DNA of 64,000 nt from Urophycis tenuis (GCA_036785325.1 JAXIVH010000017.1:4776052-4840051), one strand, 5' to 3'. Positions 49,235 through 61,625 are shown, numbered from the stretch's first letter. A program made the numbers and translations. Notes: generated from the letters alone by a model not told the origin.

Positions 49235-49415
49235 TTAGTGATCAGGTACCTGTACCAATAGTGATCAATCAGGGCCCTGCACATTTAGTGATCAGGCAGA
49301 GTCCTGAGCTGTTAGTGATCAAGCAGGGCCCTGCAGCATTAGTGATCAATTCAGGCCCTGCACCATTAGTGATCAAGCGGGGCCCTGCAGCGTTAGTGAG
49401 TAAATCAGGCCCTGA
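49235..49415. repeat. 27-bp minisatellite, right part
   Basis: About six more diverged units (tagtgatcaagcagggccct gcagcat and variants) continue after the insertion. Confidence 0.93.
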
Positions 49416-50591
49416 CGTTGCCGTTGTCTTACTATATCTCCGGCGTGTTTTGGCTCCGGTTCTCCTGTTAATTGAATTGTTGTGAAACACACAGCAGCGG
49501 TGCGGGGGGTTTGAAGCCGACGAGCCAGCATTTTTCCTTGAGCAGGTGCACTCTGGGACTCTGGTAACAGCCCTTTTACATTTGGCTGTGAAAAACACAA
49601 CACAGTGTTCCACTGAGCTGCGGTGGTGGTTTCTACTCAGGCCGCCCCCCTCCCCCCCCCCACCACCCCCCGCCCCCCCCCACCCCCCCCGGGGACAGGC
49701 TGCTGCTCAGGCACCGTTTCATTTTTTTTTTTTTTCGCCTATCCCACAGCAATTTCAGCAAACCGACAGTAAATGTCAAATCAAACGGTTGTCTGTGTGT
49801 TTCCGCGCGCGCGGCGCCGCCATTACCCAGAACTGCCCCGGTGTCCGCCCGCCCCGCTTCATCACAATATCACCACATCACTTGGCGGACGTCTCGTCTG
49901 TCCCCCGATCCTGATGGACCTGTTGGCCCTGATGGACCTGTTGCTGACTCCATGCCTGTGCCCTGAGATGGAGATGGAAACACATCCTGGTGGGATGTGA
50001 AGTGAGAGTTGCAACCTTCTTTGCCATAAAGCTTCTTCCACTCATCTCTCTCTCTCTCTCTCTCTACGGCGTCGAGATACAGCCAGCCGTCCTGCAGGAT
50101 TGTTTTTTAAACGCAGTTTTTTTTTTTTTTTTTTTAAAGTGCAACGCGACGTGGGCGAGATCACAAATCATTCCCCGTGTATTTTGTAGAATGTATTGTG
50201 TTGTGTTTTTTATTGAGTTATGTGGTCTCACGTAATGCGGTGACAAGACACACACAATAACAAACCGGAGTAACAAAGTGCTCAACAGTGCTACAGTAAA
50301 TTGACTGAAGTGCCTTAAAAGGCTACAAAAAAATATGCAAGGTTTTGCTGCCCACCATGAATTGGTGGACTGGGTCTGAACCGCAGGACATGTCTCACCA
50401 GAGATTGTGAGACGGTGCCATGTCTCTCTTGCGTCTCTGCTTCTAACGATCGTCTTCAGATGATCTTCTTGACCGCAGCGACTGGTGGATGATTACATCG
50501 CTGCCCATGTCTCTTCTGGATTTAGCTAGGCTAGCCTCTAAATACAGGCACCACACCATGTCCACCTCGAGAGCTGGACATCCAGAAGCCT
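49416..50591. other. No gene seen
   Basis: Includes C-runs at 49645-49690, T-runs at 49722 and 50118, and a short CT tract at 50045. No convincing frame. Confidence 0.6.
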
Positions 50592-51092
50592 CTGACTCCG
50601 AAGCCTCTGACTCCCGAAGCCTCTGACTCCTGTAACCTCTGACTCCCGAAGCCTCTGACTCCTGTAACCTCTGACTCCCGAAGCCTCTGACTCCTGTAAC
50701 CTCTGACTCCCGAAGCCTCTGACTCCTGTAACCTCTGACTCCCGAAGCCTCTGACTCCTGTAACCTCTGACTCCCGAAGCCTCTGACTCCTGTAACCTCT
50801 GACTCCCGAAGCCTCTGACTCCTGTAACCTCTGACTCCCGAAGCCTCTGACTCCTGTAACCTCTGACTCCCGAAGCCTCTGACTCCTGTAACCTCTGACT
50901 CCCGAAGCCTCTGACTCCTGTAACCTCTGACTCCCGAAGCCTCTGACTCCTGTAACCTCTGACTCCCGAAGCCTCTGACTCCTGTAACCTCTGACTCCCG
51001 AAGCCTCTGACTCCTGTAACCTCTGACTCCCGAAGCCTCTGACTCCTGTAACCTCTGACTCCCGAAGCCTCTGACTCCTGTAACCTCTGACT
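50592..51092. repeat. 32-bp higher-order minisatellite
   Basis: About 15 copies of a 32-bp dimer made of two related 16-mers, cgaagcctctgactcc and tgtaacctctgactcc, in strict alternation and almost without sequence change. The minus strand is open for the whole array only because no repeat phase contains a stop. Confidence 0.98.
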
Positions 51093-53340
51093 CCCATCAC
51101 CCCTGGTCCCGTGGTACTATGAAGAGTCATCCCTCATCGCTGGTACTCACCCACAAGGCGCAGTACTTCAACATGCCACATCTCTCCATCCATCATCTGC
51201 ATCACAAGCCAGGCTTCAGCTCTGACACGTTGACTCTAAACTCCAACCTCTCTGATCTAAACTGTGACAGTTTTTCTTCCTGGCTACCGAAATAGCGACA
51301 TCTATATTTCTGTGAGACAGACATTGTGTCTGTCTAACTCGCGTACGAGTTGTATAACACGCGAGTATTCGCGAGAAAGTGTTCTTGTTTAGGAGGCTGT
51401 AGTGGGACACTCTGATGTAGTCTACAGTGGATTCCACTCCGAAAGCTAAAGTTGTTATCCGGCTTTGGATAAAGTCATTCTACATAAAGTCTTTTAAGAT
51501 TCATTTGAGTACATCGGGACGCTGCTCTGGGTGTCAAACATTTGTTTCTCCACATCTGCGAACCTCCCTTAATGATTCACCTGCGACTTCCGGAAGATAT
51601 GTGTCATGAGGTACCAAGTGTTCTCCGCGTGAAGACGCCGCTGTGTGCGTATTTAGCTAAACTGCTGGGGGTTTGGGGCTTCGGTTTTGCCGACATCTGC
51701 GCACAGATGAGCATGAGTCACGAACGGAGCCGATCCATAGAATGTACAATGACAAATATATATATATCCTCACTTTCTTTTTGACCTGCACTTTCCACAC
51801 ACAATGGAGATGGATTGTGCCTGTGGTGTTGTGGTGGTGCAGCTGCAGGAGAGGTCACGGGACAAACACACAGCCTCGCGGAGACACGGGAGACGCTGTG
51901 TCCTTGCTGCTAAACTCCCCAGGGACGCGGCACAGCAGGGGGAGACGACACAAAGCAATCCCCCAGAAATGGGCCGAGTCTTGGTTTTGAACACTAGCTA
52001 GGGGGTGGGAGGGGGGGGGGGGGGGGGGGGGGGGGCGGGGGGTGGGGGGGGGGGAGATGAACTGAGATGGAACCAAGATGGCCTCCAGAAGGCCCACAGG
52101 TTGGTAAACCCAGAAGTGATGCCAAGGTCACATTCACGTTGATGTTTCCAGCAAGGTTTCTTGATGGGGGAGAACTTTAAAACAGTAATGTTCATGGCAG
52201 GATTACTATAAGCCTGCGATGGTTCTTAAGCTTTCAGTCCTACTAGTGAGGCTTGTTCGTTATTTATGGCTATGTTTCTGTATAACAGTTTTGTTCATTA
52301 CGATTCCCAGCCATCCAAATGTGAAAAACTCCACGATTATCCACAGACTTTTGTGATATTCTTCTTTATTCTTCTTCTTGTGTCCAAGTGAGTCCAGCAT
52401 TGCCTTGTTGTGTTGTGTTGTTGTTGTGTGGCTCTCCCTCCATCTCTAACAATCCACTTACACTCCCTTTTCAATTTGAAACTCTGTGTTCTCTGGGACC
52501 AGGACAGATGTTTCACAGATTGAAGCTGTCTCCTCATGACGCCGGCGCCAGACCCGACGGGACCCGTCCTTTCCTCAAAGTCCAAACACACCACGGGCCT
52601 GGCCGTGAGTTCTGTTGTCTCGATCCCTCAGAGTGGAGGGGGGGCGGTGCGGTGGTGGTCAGGGTGTCGGAGCGTTACTGGTTCGAATCCACCAATGTCA
52701 AACGGCGGGCCGTCCTTGAGCGAGACGCACAGCCTTCTGCTTCCTGACCCGGTATCTGACTAGAACGTTTCTGGATCAGGACCTCTGCTGTGTTAGCTAA
52801 GCGCTACACACAGGAGTGCTCCGCGTGGTTTGGACCCTCGTTTGGGCCCTCCGGGTGTCCCTCCCCCCAGATGTGCAGGCCCAGGGACCTGCGTGAGGCG
52901 GAGGGCTCTGGGTTCTGAGCGCGAGGAGGAGGAGGAGGGGGGAGGAGGAGGAGGAGGAGGAGGATGAAGGAGGAAGAAGGGGGATGAAGGATCCTGGTTC
53001 AGCAGGGCTCGGCAGCCACTGGGTGCCTGCCTGACTGGCACCTAAAGTGGCACTAATTGGCACCAGCTCCGACAGCTCTGACTCCCCCACCTCCCCCCTC
53101 CCTCCCTCCCCTCCCTCCCCCCCCACCCCCCGTGCTTCTAATGGCGTGGCTCGTCGATCCCTCGCAGTGTTCCTCACAGCCTCTCTCCCCCGTTCTCACC
53201 CTCCGAAAAAACTGTGGAGGAGAAAAATATATAATACGTTTTTTGAGGCGGAAAAAAAAAAAACATGAATGTGTTCAAACTGTGGACTGCCCTAGTTTTA
53301 ATATGCTCATTTTTAAGTGTTTTTTTCTTCCTTTTACACA
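51093..53340. other. No gene seen; G-runs and a SINE-like remnant
   Basis: G-rich tract at about 52001-52053, GGA tract at 52921-52965. At about 52640-52750, gtggtggtcagggtgtcgga and ggttcgaatcc look like a degenerate tRNA-derived SINE head on the plus strand. Confidence 0.5.
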
Positions 53341-53379
53341 CAGGCACGCACGCACACACGCACGCACGCACGCACGCAC

Positions 53380-53431
<52 letters not shown>
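53341..53431. repeat. CA microsatellite with CGCA units
   Basis: (CA)n preceded by several CGCA tetramers. Confidence 0.95.
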
Positions 53432-53434
<3 letters not shown>

Positions 53435-53694
53435 TTTTGAGCATGGGCACTCCGCTGTGCTGAGCCTGTGGTGCAATATAAGTCATATTTTATTTCCCAA
53501 ACTTTTAGTGTAGATAAAAGTATACAGCAATATGTGCTAAAAATAGAACCCTCTTGAAACGTAATTCAGCCCATGAATATTTTCTCTGTTCGCCGTTTCT
53601 CTGTTCAGCTGAACCTAATCAATTTGAGTCATTTTGAAGCCCTAATCCATTTATTAATGATTCTCAATCTGGGTTGCTGTACTGTGGACGAAAA

Positions 53695-53741
53695 CACACA
53701 CACAAGCACACGCGCACACGCACACGCACACACACACACAT

Positions 53742-53797
<56 letters not shown>

Positions 53798-53800
53798 TCA
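53695..53800. repeat. CA microsatellite running into assembly gap
   Basis: (CA)n of at least 100 bp that stops at the N run, so the true length is unknown. Confidence 0.95.
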
Positions 53801-54000
53801 NNNNNNNNNNNNNNNNNNNNNNNNNNNNNNNNNNNNNNNNNNNNNNNNNNNNNNNNNNNNNNNNNNNNNNNNNNNNNNNNNNNNNNNNNNNNNNNNNNNN
53901 NNNNNNNNNNNNNNNNNNNNNNNNNNNNNNNNNNNNNNNNNNNNNNNNNNNNNNNNNNNNNNNNNNNNNNNNNNNNNNNNNNNNNNNNNNNNNNNNNNNN
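53801..54000. other. Assembly gap (200 N)
   Basis: Exactly 200 N, probably an unresolved microsatellite. Confidence 1.
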
Positions 54001-56130
54001 ATGTGGACCAAACTCATGCCTTATTCACCAGCCACTCCGACCGGGGGAAACGCTCGCCAGCTGTGTGGTGTGGATTTACACATCAAACATGTTCCCCCGC
54101 CTCCCCCAAACCCTGCTCACCCGGCCATCATTCCTCCCATCAGCGGTGATTCGGCTCACCAGGCTGTCATCTCCATCTTGTATTCCTCTATTTGCTTTAT
54201 TTAATTTGTTGGGGCACTGTCACAATTATCCAAAAGCAAGCAATGTATGAAATGGCATTACAATCAATCACCATGTTGTTGTTCTTGATTGGCAGTCAAT
54301 ACATTACTCTTAAAATATAGATTTTTTTTATTTTATTTTTTTTGGGGGGGGGGGGGTTTGGGGTGGCAGGCACACTTAATATTATTGACTGCAGAACGTC
54401 AATATAGAGAGAGATGAAAAAGGCAATTGCTGACCGTGGTGAGTTACAGGCACAGCGTGCGGCACATGGTGTGTGTGTGTGTGTGTGTGTGTGTGGTATG
54501 CTCTTGTCATAATGACAAGAGCAAACTGATGTTCTAATAGTCAGCCTGCTCTCTCCTCCCACCGGGGGACACATGGCTCTGGATGTCCTGACATGACACC
54601 AGAGCACTTACTCCATTTCCCCGCCCTGCTTATCTGATCCGCGCGTAAGTGGGTCAGTAGGCCCCCCTGCACTGCATGCACAGTGTACAGGCGACCTGTT
54701 GCCCCCCGGCTCCCGTGGAAAGGAGGCGTTTAGACGTCAACGCCAACATGTCCCGACGCCGCATTTTTGCTTAAATCCTAAACGCAGGTGCTACCCACGT
54801 TAGCTTAGCATTGACGGGTAGCACAACCTGGTGGCATTACGGGGGGGGGTGGGGGGGGGGGGGGCGGTTTGTGAGTTAAGGGGTCTGAAGAGTATCTGTA
54901 TCGGTGAGTCCCTGAACAGACGTCGTTGTTCTCCTGAAGAACTACCCCACCTCCTCCGTCACTCGCTTTGGACGCCGGAGCGTTTAGAGGCGGTTCAGTC
55001 TGCCCGGTAACCGAGGCCTCCATCAGTCTGAAAGCCGTGCCGCTGTTACGCAATCATCTCATCTCACAGGCAAACATTCCCCCCTGTCTCTGTCTCTGTC
55101 TTGCTCGAAATGCGAGAGATAATAGTAATAACAACGAGTCGTTTGGTCAGACGGAAAAATGTCCACCCGTCTCTGCCAAACCAGCAGCTTTCTTCCTGTA
55201 TTCCTGGAATACTCGCTAGATTAAGATGGATTTTGTTGGATTAGAGATCTACCCAAAAGAGAGAAAAGGAGACACATTAAAACCAAGCACTCAAACAAAC
55301 ATAATTTACAGTTCAAAGTGTACTTTGAGTGAGAGTTATTAAGGTAGCGGTAGAACATCTGTAGCCTCATGTCTACCGTTGTGTTCACATCTTTCTGTCC
55401 TCAGTAAGAAAGGGTCATAAATCAAACTAAATTCATGAAACGCATTCCATCAAAAAAAATAAAGAAAGAAAAGTGCTAAAAGGAGTAGAAGTGAATAGAT
55501 GTGTTGTTTTTGGGGGGATGAATACTCCTGGATGGAGCCAAACAAACTGCTGATGACATTTCAAAGGAGAGGAGCCACATCATTCATCGTTCGACTCATT
55601 CACACGTTTTCCTCCACACGCCAGCCTGTGCTCGAATCGTGTCCGTTAATACAGACGACGTCCCCGGGAAACATCGCACGAGAGAGAGAAGAGAGACGAC
55701 AGAGCACAGCGAGGACACAGGGTCTCAGAGTCACGCGTGAGGGGGGGGGGGGGGGGGCGACACTGGACCAAAGACCGCCATGGCGCCCGCGTCCGGCGTC
55801 GGGGAATGAAAACAGAGCTGCTTACCTGCAGAACCCTGCGAGGCTCCACGTCTCTCCTCTGGCCACACTATGTGCTACAGTCCAAAGCCCTAAACACAGG
55901 CAGCCCACAGGTGGTCAACATAAAATCAGCCCCTTGCTTTCACTGGATTCTCGACAATAGCACTCGGTGGAACGTAGTTATAGGTCAAATAAATCCCAGC
56001 TCATGAATATGCTAAAATTTGAATCGTTAAAGCTGTAATAAGGCAATTAAAAAAACCTAGGGACAATAAAATGTGTCTTTTCCGTGCGCATGTAAGGAGT
56101 GGGCCTCTTACACGTACACTATGGTGTCAT
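54001..56130. other. Intergenic, downstream of col5a1; no gene seen
   Basis: Contains a near-perfect palindrome at 54499-54523, a GT tract at 54471-54494 and G-runs at 54343, 54841 and 55741. Frames are short and lack domains. Confidence 0.55.
54499..54523. repeat. Palindrome, 12-bp perfect arms
   Basis: tgctcttgtcat and atgacaagagca are separated by one base. Confidence 0.95.
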
Positions 56131-56136
56131 TTAACA

Positions 56137-58656
56137 TTTATTATTTATTTTAAATAATACAATAAATATACTACAAATGAACATCGGTGCTTGCAGAGAG
56201 TTACAATATCACCATTCTCTCCGCGACACAATTCATCGCAATGAGAAACGCTGGTTTTCTGACTAAGAAAACCCTGGGATGTAGATCATGTCACACTAAT
56301 ACATATATACATATACATATATATGTATATATATGTACATGTATATATTTAACAACAACAAGAGAAAAAAACTTTACAATTTCATGCATACAGATAGGTT
56401 TTAATGCTTCAAAAGACATACAAGAGTGGAAGGCCACAGTAAACTTGAATTTATTGATATTAAAAACCAATATATCTTCTATCCTCTTTTCCTTTACACA
56501 GGTTTGACAAAACTGTGAAAAAACAAACAAACAGTCATCAACAGACAAACAAAAAAAAAAAGGTAAAGAAATGACAGACACAACGTGGCAGCACGGTCGC
56601 TGGTTTTCGGAAAATGTACAAAATCTGTCGGTTCCTTTATCAACAGAACTGCTTTAGAACTATCTAGACTTTGGCGTATTGCATCAAAAATGAAAAGAAA
56701 TGGTCTACAAGGGTATTGAGTCATCTTAACAGAAATGGTTCAAGTCACATATGTTAAGGTATGAAAAAAACAAAAAAAAACAAGGCAACAAATCAAATGC
56801 AAAGGACACATAAAGCTGTTAAGAGCCGCGGTGGGAGCTAGTGGTCAAAAGCGATACAGAGTGCATGTTTTAAAAGGACTAAAACCAGGACCAGGGCAGA
56901 ACAAAGTAGACCAACAGAATGCAGCAAGAGAAGAGCAGAAACTAGCCTTTTGTCGGGCGACTCGGGATACCGTTTTTACGTGACGAACACACAATAAGGG
57001 GCCTTGCAGAGGGATGGCTAGGAATCATAAAGACACCCCCCCCCCCCCCCCCCCCCCCTCCCCAAGTTGCTTCCTAAACAACCTGGCTGTCGACTAAAGC
57101 TTTCGTTACAAAAAAAAACAAGAAACAACCCGCGAAAAAAACAAAAAAACAACAAATCTTTGGTGGGAGGAGTCGAGGGGTCTGTCAACGTGCGTTACCG
57201 TGGCGACGTGCCCTGGACAACTCAAACGACAACACGGGGGGTTACTGCTCGGCCGGCGTGGTTCTCCACAGCGCCGCCGAGTGGCAGAACAAAGGGAACG
57301 TTCCCTCGCCTCCCCGGAGGGACCGCAAGAGTTCGCCGCTTCAGAAGATGTCCCGGGTGTTTTCTCGTTAAGGCGCGTGGTCCCCGCCGCGGACAATGGT
57401 GGACTAACGAGGAGGCCGTGGCGAGGGCGAGCCCCCCCCCCCCCCGAACATAAATACGGACGCGGCGAGCTTCCCGTGCCACAAGGTCAAAGGTCACGGG
57501 GCGATAGCGGAGGCAAACCACTGTTTCACACAAACAGAAGAACACGTAGCACCACAGAGTAGAGGAAATAGCACCTAAGGTTTTGATTTCTTTGTGTTTC
57601 TGTTAAAATGTGACATTGTTTCCCATTGCATAGCTGGAAAGTTAAGGATACGAGGAGGTAAAAATAAAACTACAAAGTGTTAACTTAATAGAGATCTCTT
57701 TTTTGCCGTGCTTGGTTTGTTAAAGAGCCCGCAAGAGGAATGTTTCTTTCTATGCAGATGAACTGAAGCCGTCACATAATATCACAAAGCTTGGTTTTCG
57801 TCTTTTATTTTCCATTCTGCTCTTAAATTACAACAAGGCGTGCTCCACATCTGCAATAATACACCATTTTCCATCTCAGTTTTCAACTTACAAGTCGAAT
57901 ATCTTTTGTGTCAATTTATTTTCAGAAATTTAGACGTGTCCCAATAGCCATCTCCCTGAAGCTCTGGACAGAGACGGTCACATGCATGTTTTGAACCCAG
58001 AACCAATGAACATCAACAGGAAGGGAAAAAAAATATACAGAATGTACTTACAACATAAAAATTATTTTATATATATTTATATATTTATATATAAGCTCCA
58101 TTCGTGAGAATGGGAAGACAAGTATGCACAAACAAAAGCTCCCAAAGTGAATGATGAGACAATCCAAACAAAAGGCAGAGAAAGAGACAGAACAGAATGA
58201 GGGTAAAAACACCAAAGTTCAAAAAATAAAATCAAGAAAGTGGAGCCAAATTTAGAGTCCATCTCAAGACGCCGTGGCTGACTGAGCGGGTCTCAGGGCC
58301 ACGGTTACCTTCGGGTGGCAGGGAGTGGGCTCGGTTTGGGTGTGATGCCACGGTGGTGGGTGATACTCATCCAGTTTCAAAACTTGCATGTGATGGAGAA
58401 GGAAGGCACCGAGAGAGGTTTCAATGGGTCGATCTCTTATGAAAGATCTCCTCCTACAAAGATCTGTGGTCATCCTCGGGGTCAATTTGTTGCACTCGCG
58501 TTTGGGGGGGAAAAAAAAAGTTTTTGTTTTTTTTTATTTCGTTTTTTTTTTTTTTTACAAATAGAAATTGTCCGGTTACTTTCAATGATTTGGTTTCTGA
58601 GAAAACAAAAATATGTTTGTTTTTTTTTTTCCCTCCTCCACTTGTTCAGTAAAGTC
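56137..58656 (-). other. col5a1: Probable 3' UTR of col5a1
   Basis: After the stop codon the minus strand continues as AT-rich, mostly unique sequence with no transposon. Several AATAAA signals occur, the furthest being an overlapping pair at 56137-56142 and 56144-56149. Using these the UTR would be about 2.5 kb. Alternative signals near 57800 and 57918 could give shorter forms. An AT-rich inverted block (tacatatatatgtatata) lies near 56300-56350. The end point is inferred only from signals. Confidence 0.5.
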
Positions 58657-58803
58657 TCAGCCCATGAAACAGACCGGGCCCACCTCGAAGCCAAACTTCT
58701 GCGCTGCCCCACCAAAGTCGTTGAACATGATGTCCACAAACGGAACCTGTTCCACCTTCGGGGTGTTGATCTCAAGTATTGTCTTTTCGTAGCCCTTTTT
58801 CAG
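58657..58803 (-). CDS. col5a1: Collagen V alpha-1, last coding exon
   Basis: 49 codons including the TGA stop at 58657-58659. The exon opens after an acceptor ending ccccacag and starts LKKGYEKTILEINTPK. It ends in the signature KFGFEVGPVCFMG that closes the C-propeptide of type V/XI chains. The segment VEQVPFVDIMFNDFG fits alpha-1(V) better than alpha-1(XI) as I know those chains. The conserved cysteine before the end belongs to the propeptide disulphides. The 147-bp size equals the last coding exon of vertebrate fibrillar collagens. The product is a secreted procollagen that nucleates and limits collagen I fibrils; its C-propeptide drives chain trimerisation. The paralogue assignment (V versus XI) rests on a few residues. 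Confidence 0.93.
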   Translation of the reverse strand: MKKGYEKTILEINTPKVEQVPFVDIMFNDFGGAAQKFGFEVGPVCFMG

Positions 58804-59046
58804 CTGTGGGGAGAGAGAGGGTGGGCATAGGTTACACAGGGCGGGGGCACGTCCACACAGCCAATAAGCACTCAGGGCCCACCACCGCGAGGGCCGTCAA
58901 ACAGACAGAACGATTCAAGCACTGGGATTTAAATATGACAAGCCGAGTCAAATGCTTATTCTGTATTTTTGGATTATAAGTGGGACATTTCTATCCCGCT
59001 AACAATCCAAAACTTGTTTTTTTACGTTTTGTCGTAAAGGGGTATT

Positions 59047-59203
59047 CAGCAAATGCTTTTGTCCAAAGCGACTTACAATCAGTACATTTGTGGGGTTCGA
59101 CATGTGGACAGTTGGAGGATCAAGGGGATCGAACCGCCGACCCTACGGTTAGCGGACGACCCGCTCTCTCCACCCGCTCTACCCACTGAGCTACTGCCGC
59201 CCC
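59047..59203 (-). mobile_element. tRNA-derived SINE in the last col5a1 intron
   Basis: The minus strand begins ggggcggcagtagctcagtg (box A) and contains gttcgatccccttgatcctc (box B). The body aactgtccacatgtcgaacc and tail gtcgctttggacaaaagc match the copies at 31243 and 33823. It occupies about a third of the 500-bp intron 58804-59303. Confidence 0.9.
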
Positions 59204-59303
59204 ACCGGCAGTAGCTGTGTGTCGTCATGCACGAAGACACAATCCATCGCAACTGTAACAGAACCAAACCCCGAACCCGCACCCGAACCCGCGCTCCACT
59301 CAC

Positions 59304-59537
59304 CGCACAGCCGTCCACCACGGCCCGGATGTAGGGGTTGTTGTCGTAGGACATCTCCTCGTCGTTGGAGCCCAGGAAGCGGATGGCCTTGTCGTGGTTG
59401 TCCAGGCTCTGGTCGTGCCAGGCCACCGACTGGAAGCAGTTGTACGTCATGTTCTGGCGCGCGGCCGCGCTCAGCAGCCGCAGGAAGGTCATCTGGACCA
59501 CGCCCACGGGGTTGCCCTCCGCGTCCACATAGGACAG
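59304..59537 (-). CDS. col5a1: Collagen V alpha-1, 234-bp C-propeptide exon
   Basis: 78 codons in phase 0, from an acceptor ctccccag to a donor GTGAGT. It starts LSYVDAEGNPVGVVQMTFLR and ends PYIRAVVDGCA. It includes RQNMTYNC, the conserved N-glycosylation site and cysteine of fibrillar C-propeptides, and the block AIRFLGSNDEEMSYDNN. The size of 234 bp is usual for this exon. It joins in phase to either 69-bp alternative exon upstream and to the last coding exon downstream. Confidence 0.95.
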
Positions 59538-60830
59538 CTGGGGAGACAGACCGAGACGGGGACGCCATGAACCCTGGACCCTGGGTGAACCCCCCTCGAC
59601 AGGGGGGCCAGGTGGTTGCCAAACTTATTTTTTGGTCCAAAAATTAAATTATATCATCACATTTGGTTAATTAGTTCTCAGACAATAATCGGAGGTAATT
59701 CAGAACTAATTAGCGAAATGCGATTCAGATGAGTCTGTAAACTGGGAAGCTAACAGAACAATCTCTGGTGATCCGACGGTCAACAGATAAATCCCAACAG
59801 AGCCCCGGACACAACAGTCCGAGGCTCTGTTGTCTCCGGAGACGAGGAACGCCAGATTCAGCGGTTCAGTTGTTTTTGAGGGGCCGCAATTCACACCGCG
59901 AGGGGAACGCTGGGGGGGGGGGAAACGTGAGGACGCCGTGGTTCTACCGAACATCTCACGCGCGTAGCGCCAGGTGTTTCGGTAGAACCTCCTCTGGTAG
60001 AACCAATAGAAGTCCCGATGTGTTTGTTCGGACCGTGACCCGATGTCAGCAGCAGTTGGAGGGAGTCCAAAGAGCGTTTGGTTGGGGATGGTGAGACACG
60101 TAGACACACCGCCACCACGATCCCGGAACGGGACGCGACCCGGGACCGCGCCGCAGAACTCCAGAACCCCGCGGAGCGCGTTCGATCCGATACCAACCAG
60201 GAGGGATCCGCTGCTGGTCCATCTTCTTCTTGGAGACGCGCAGGTAGGACTTACCAGCAGCCGTGGACATGCAAAGCCTCCATGCCATGCAGCAGAGACC
60301 CCCCGGGGGGGGAGGGGGTCCGGTCTGTACCCCCGGGGGGGGGTGGAGCCGTTCTGTTCCACCGGGGCGGGACCTCCATCCCCTGGTTCCACCGCCCCGG
60401 ACACATGCACCCACACCCGCATGCACCCCACTCAAACTGAGGCATTTGAGCTCGGCGAACCTGCCCGATTATTTTGGCCACAAAGATTTGTACCCACGCG
60501 TGGCGGGTTGGCGATGCCAATTCATTGTCCTTCACGATGACCCACTTACATTCTGAGTGACCAGAACCTTACAGAACCTGGATGGGAGCCTGCCAGGATG
60601 GCTAGAGGATTTGGTCGTCACCAGAACCAGCCCGTCGCCATGGTAACGTTACCTCTTGATCGTCAGGGCGTGGACGAAGTGCCTGACCTCCCTGCCCTTG
60701 AGCCCACCCCCACAGAGGATGTGAGGGGTCTGTGATGTGTGTGTGATGTGTGTGTGTGTGGGGGGTCTGTGGTGTGATGTGTGTGTGTGAGGGGTCTGTG
60801 ATGTCTGTGTGTGATGTTTATGTGTATGTG

Positions 60831-60861
<31 letters not shown>

Positions 60862-61556
60862 GGGGGGGGGGGGGTCTGTGATGTGTGTGTGTGTGTGGGG
60901 GGTCTGTGATGTGTGTGTGTGTGTAGTGTGATGTGTGTGTGTGTGTGTAGTGTGATATGTATGTGATGTGTGATGTGTGTGAATTGTGTGTGTGTGTGGC
61001 ACTATGTGACAGATCAGAGCGTCTGATCCCCACCAATTTGGGAATACATTGTTCAAATGGGCTTTTAACCACAGACCAGCTGACCTGCTGCCTGCTGACC
61101 GCTGGCGTCCCGTCTGGAGAACGGCGACCAGGGAGAAGTCAGGCGCACTCCGCCACATCCAGGCAATGCTCTCAGGACGCTCGGGAGGAGGACGACTTGA
61201 CGCTCAGAGGACACACCTACCCCTTTTTGAAGCCAACGTTTCAAAGATGTCAAGCCGGGGGGACAACACCTCGACGTTTTCCCTCCGAGCTTCCCGTGAA
61301 GGAGAGCATTCCCCTGCCGGCTCCAGGGCCGGCCGGCGTGCTCGGCTCAGGCAGCATGCAAGGTGCCCCCCCCCACCACACACACGCACATACTCACGCA
61401 AACCCCACCCCCGTGGCGTTCCATCATCCGACAAGACACCCAGTCCATGCAGAGCCTCCGGCCCCGGGGGACCCGGCCTGGGTCGGCCGGACCTCCAGGG
61501 CCCGGGGGGGGGGGGGGGGGGCGGGGGCGGGGCGGGGTGGGCCGCAGGCCACTTAC
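59538..61556 (-). other. col5a1: col5a1 intron, 2.0 kb
   Basis: Donor GTAAGT and acceptor CAG are clear. It contains a TG-rich compound microsatellite at about 60729-61005 and G-runs at 60860 and 61504-61522. No further exon-like frame with splice sites was found. Confidence 0.85.
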
Positions 61557-61625
61557 CATAGAACCACGCTTGTAGCGACTAAACCAAGTGCCCGGCGAGT
61601 CTTTGGGCCATTTTGCCATTTTGCT
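61557..61625 (-). CDS. col5a1: col5a1 alternative exon, downstream copy (64B type)
   Basis: 69 bp encoding 23 residues, SKMAKWPKDSPG then TWFSRYKRGSM, between acceptor tttgttacag and donor GTAAGT. It is phase 0 at both ends, so it can replace the upstream 69-bp exon exactly. It shares 10 of 23 residues with that exon (W, K, G, WFS, YKRG). Human COL5A1 has mutually exclusive exons 64A and 64B of this size, and the SKM...W start resembles 64B. Which tissue uses it cannot be seen here. Confidence 0.92.

Noticed and set aside
50531..51130. 199-codon minus-strand frame with 32-residue periodicity
   Set aside because: It reflects a 32-bp DNA repeat in three phases, not a protein repeat. The unit contains no stop in any phase.
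59706..60540. Long frames on both strands in the 2.0-kb col5a1 intron as extra exons
   Set aside because: No collagen-like or domain-like content and no matching splice sites in phase. GC-rich composition explains the openness.
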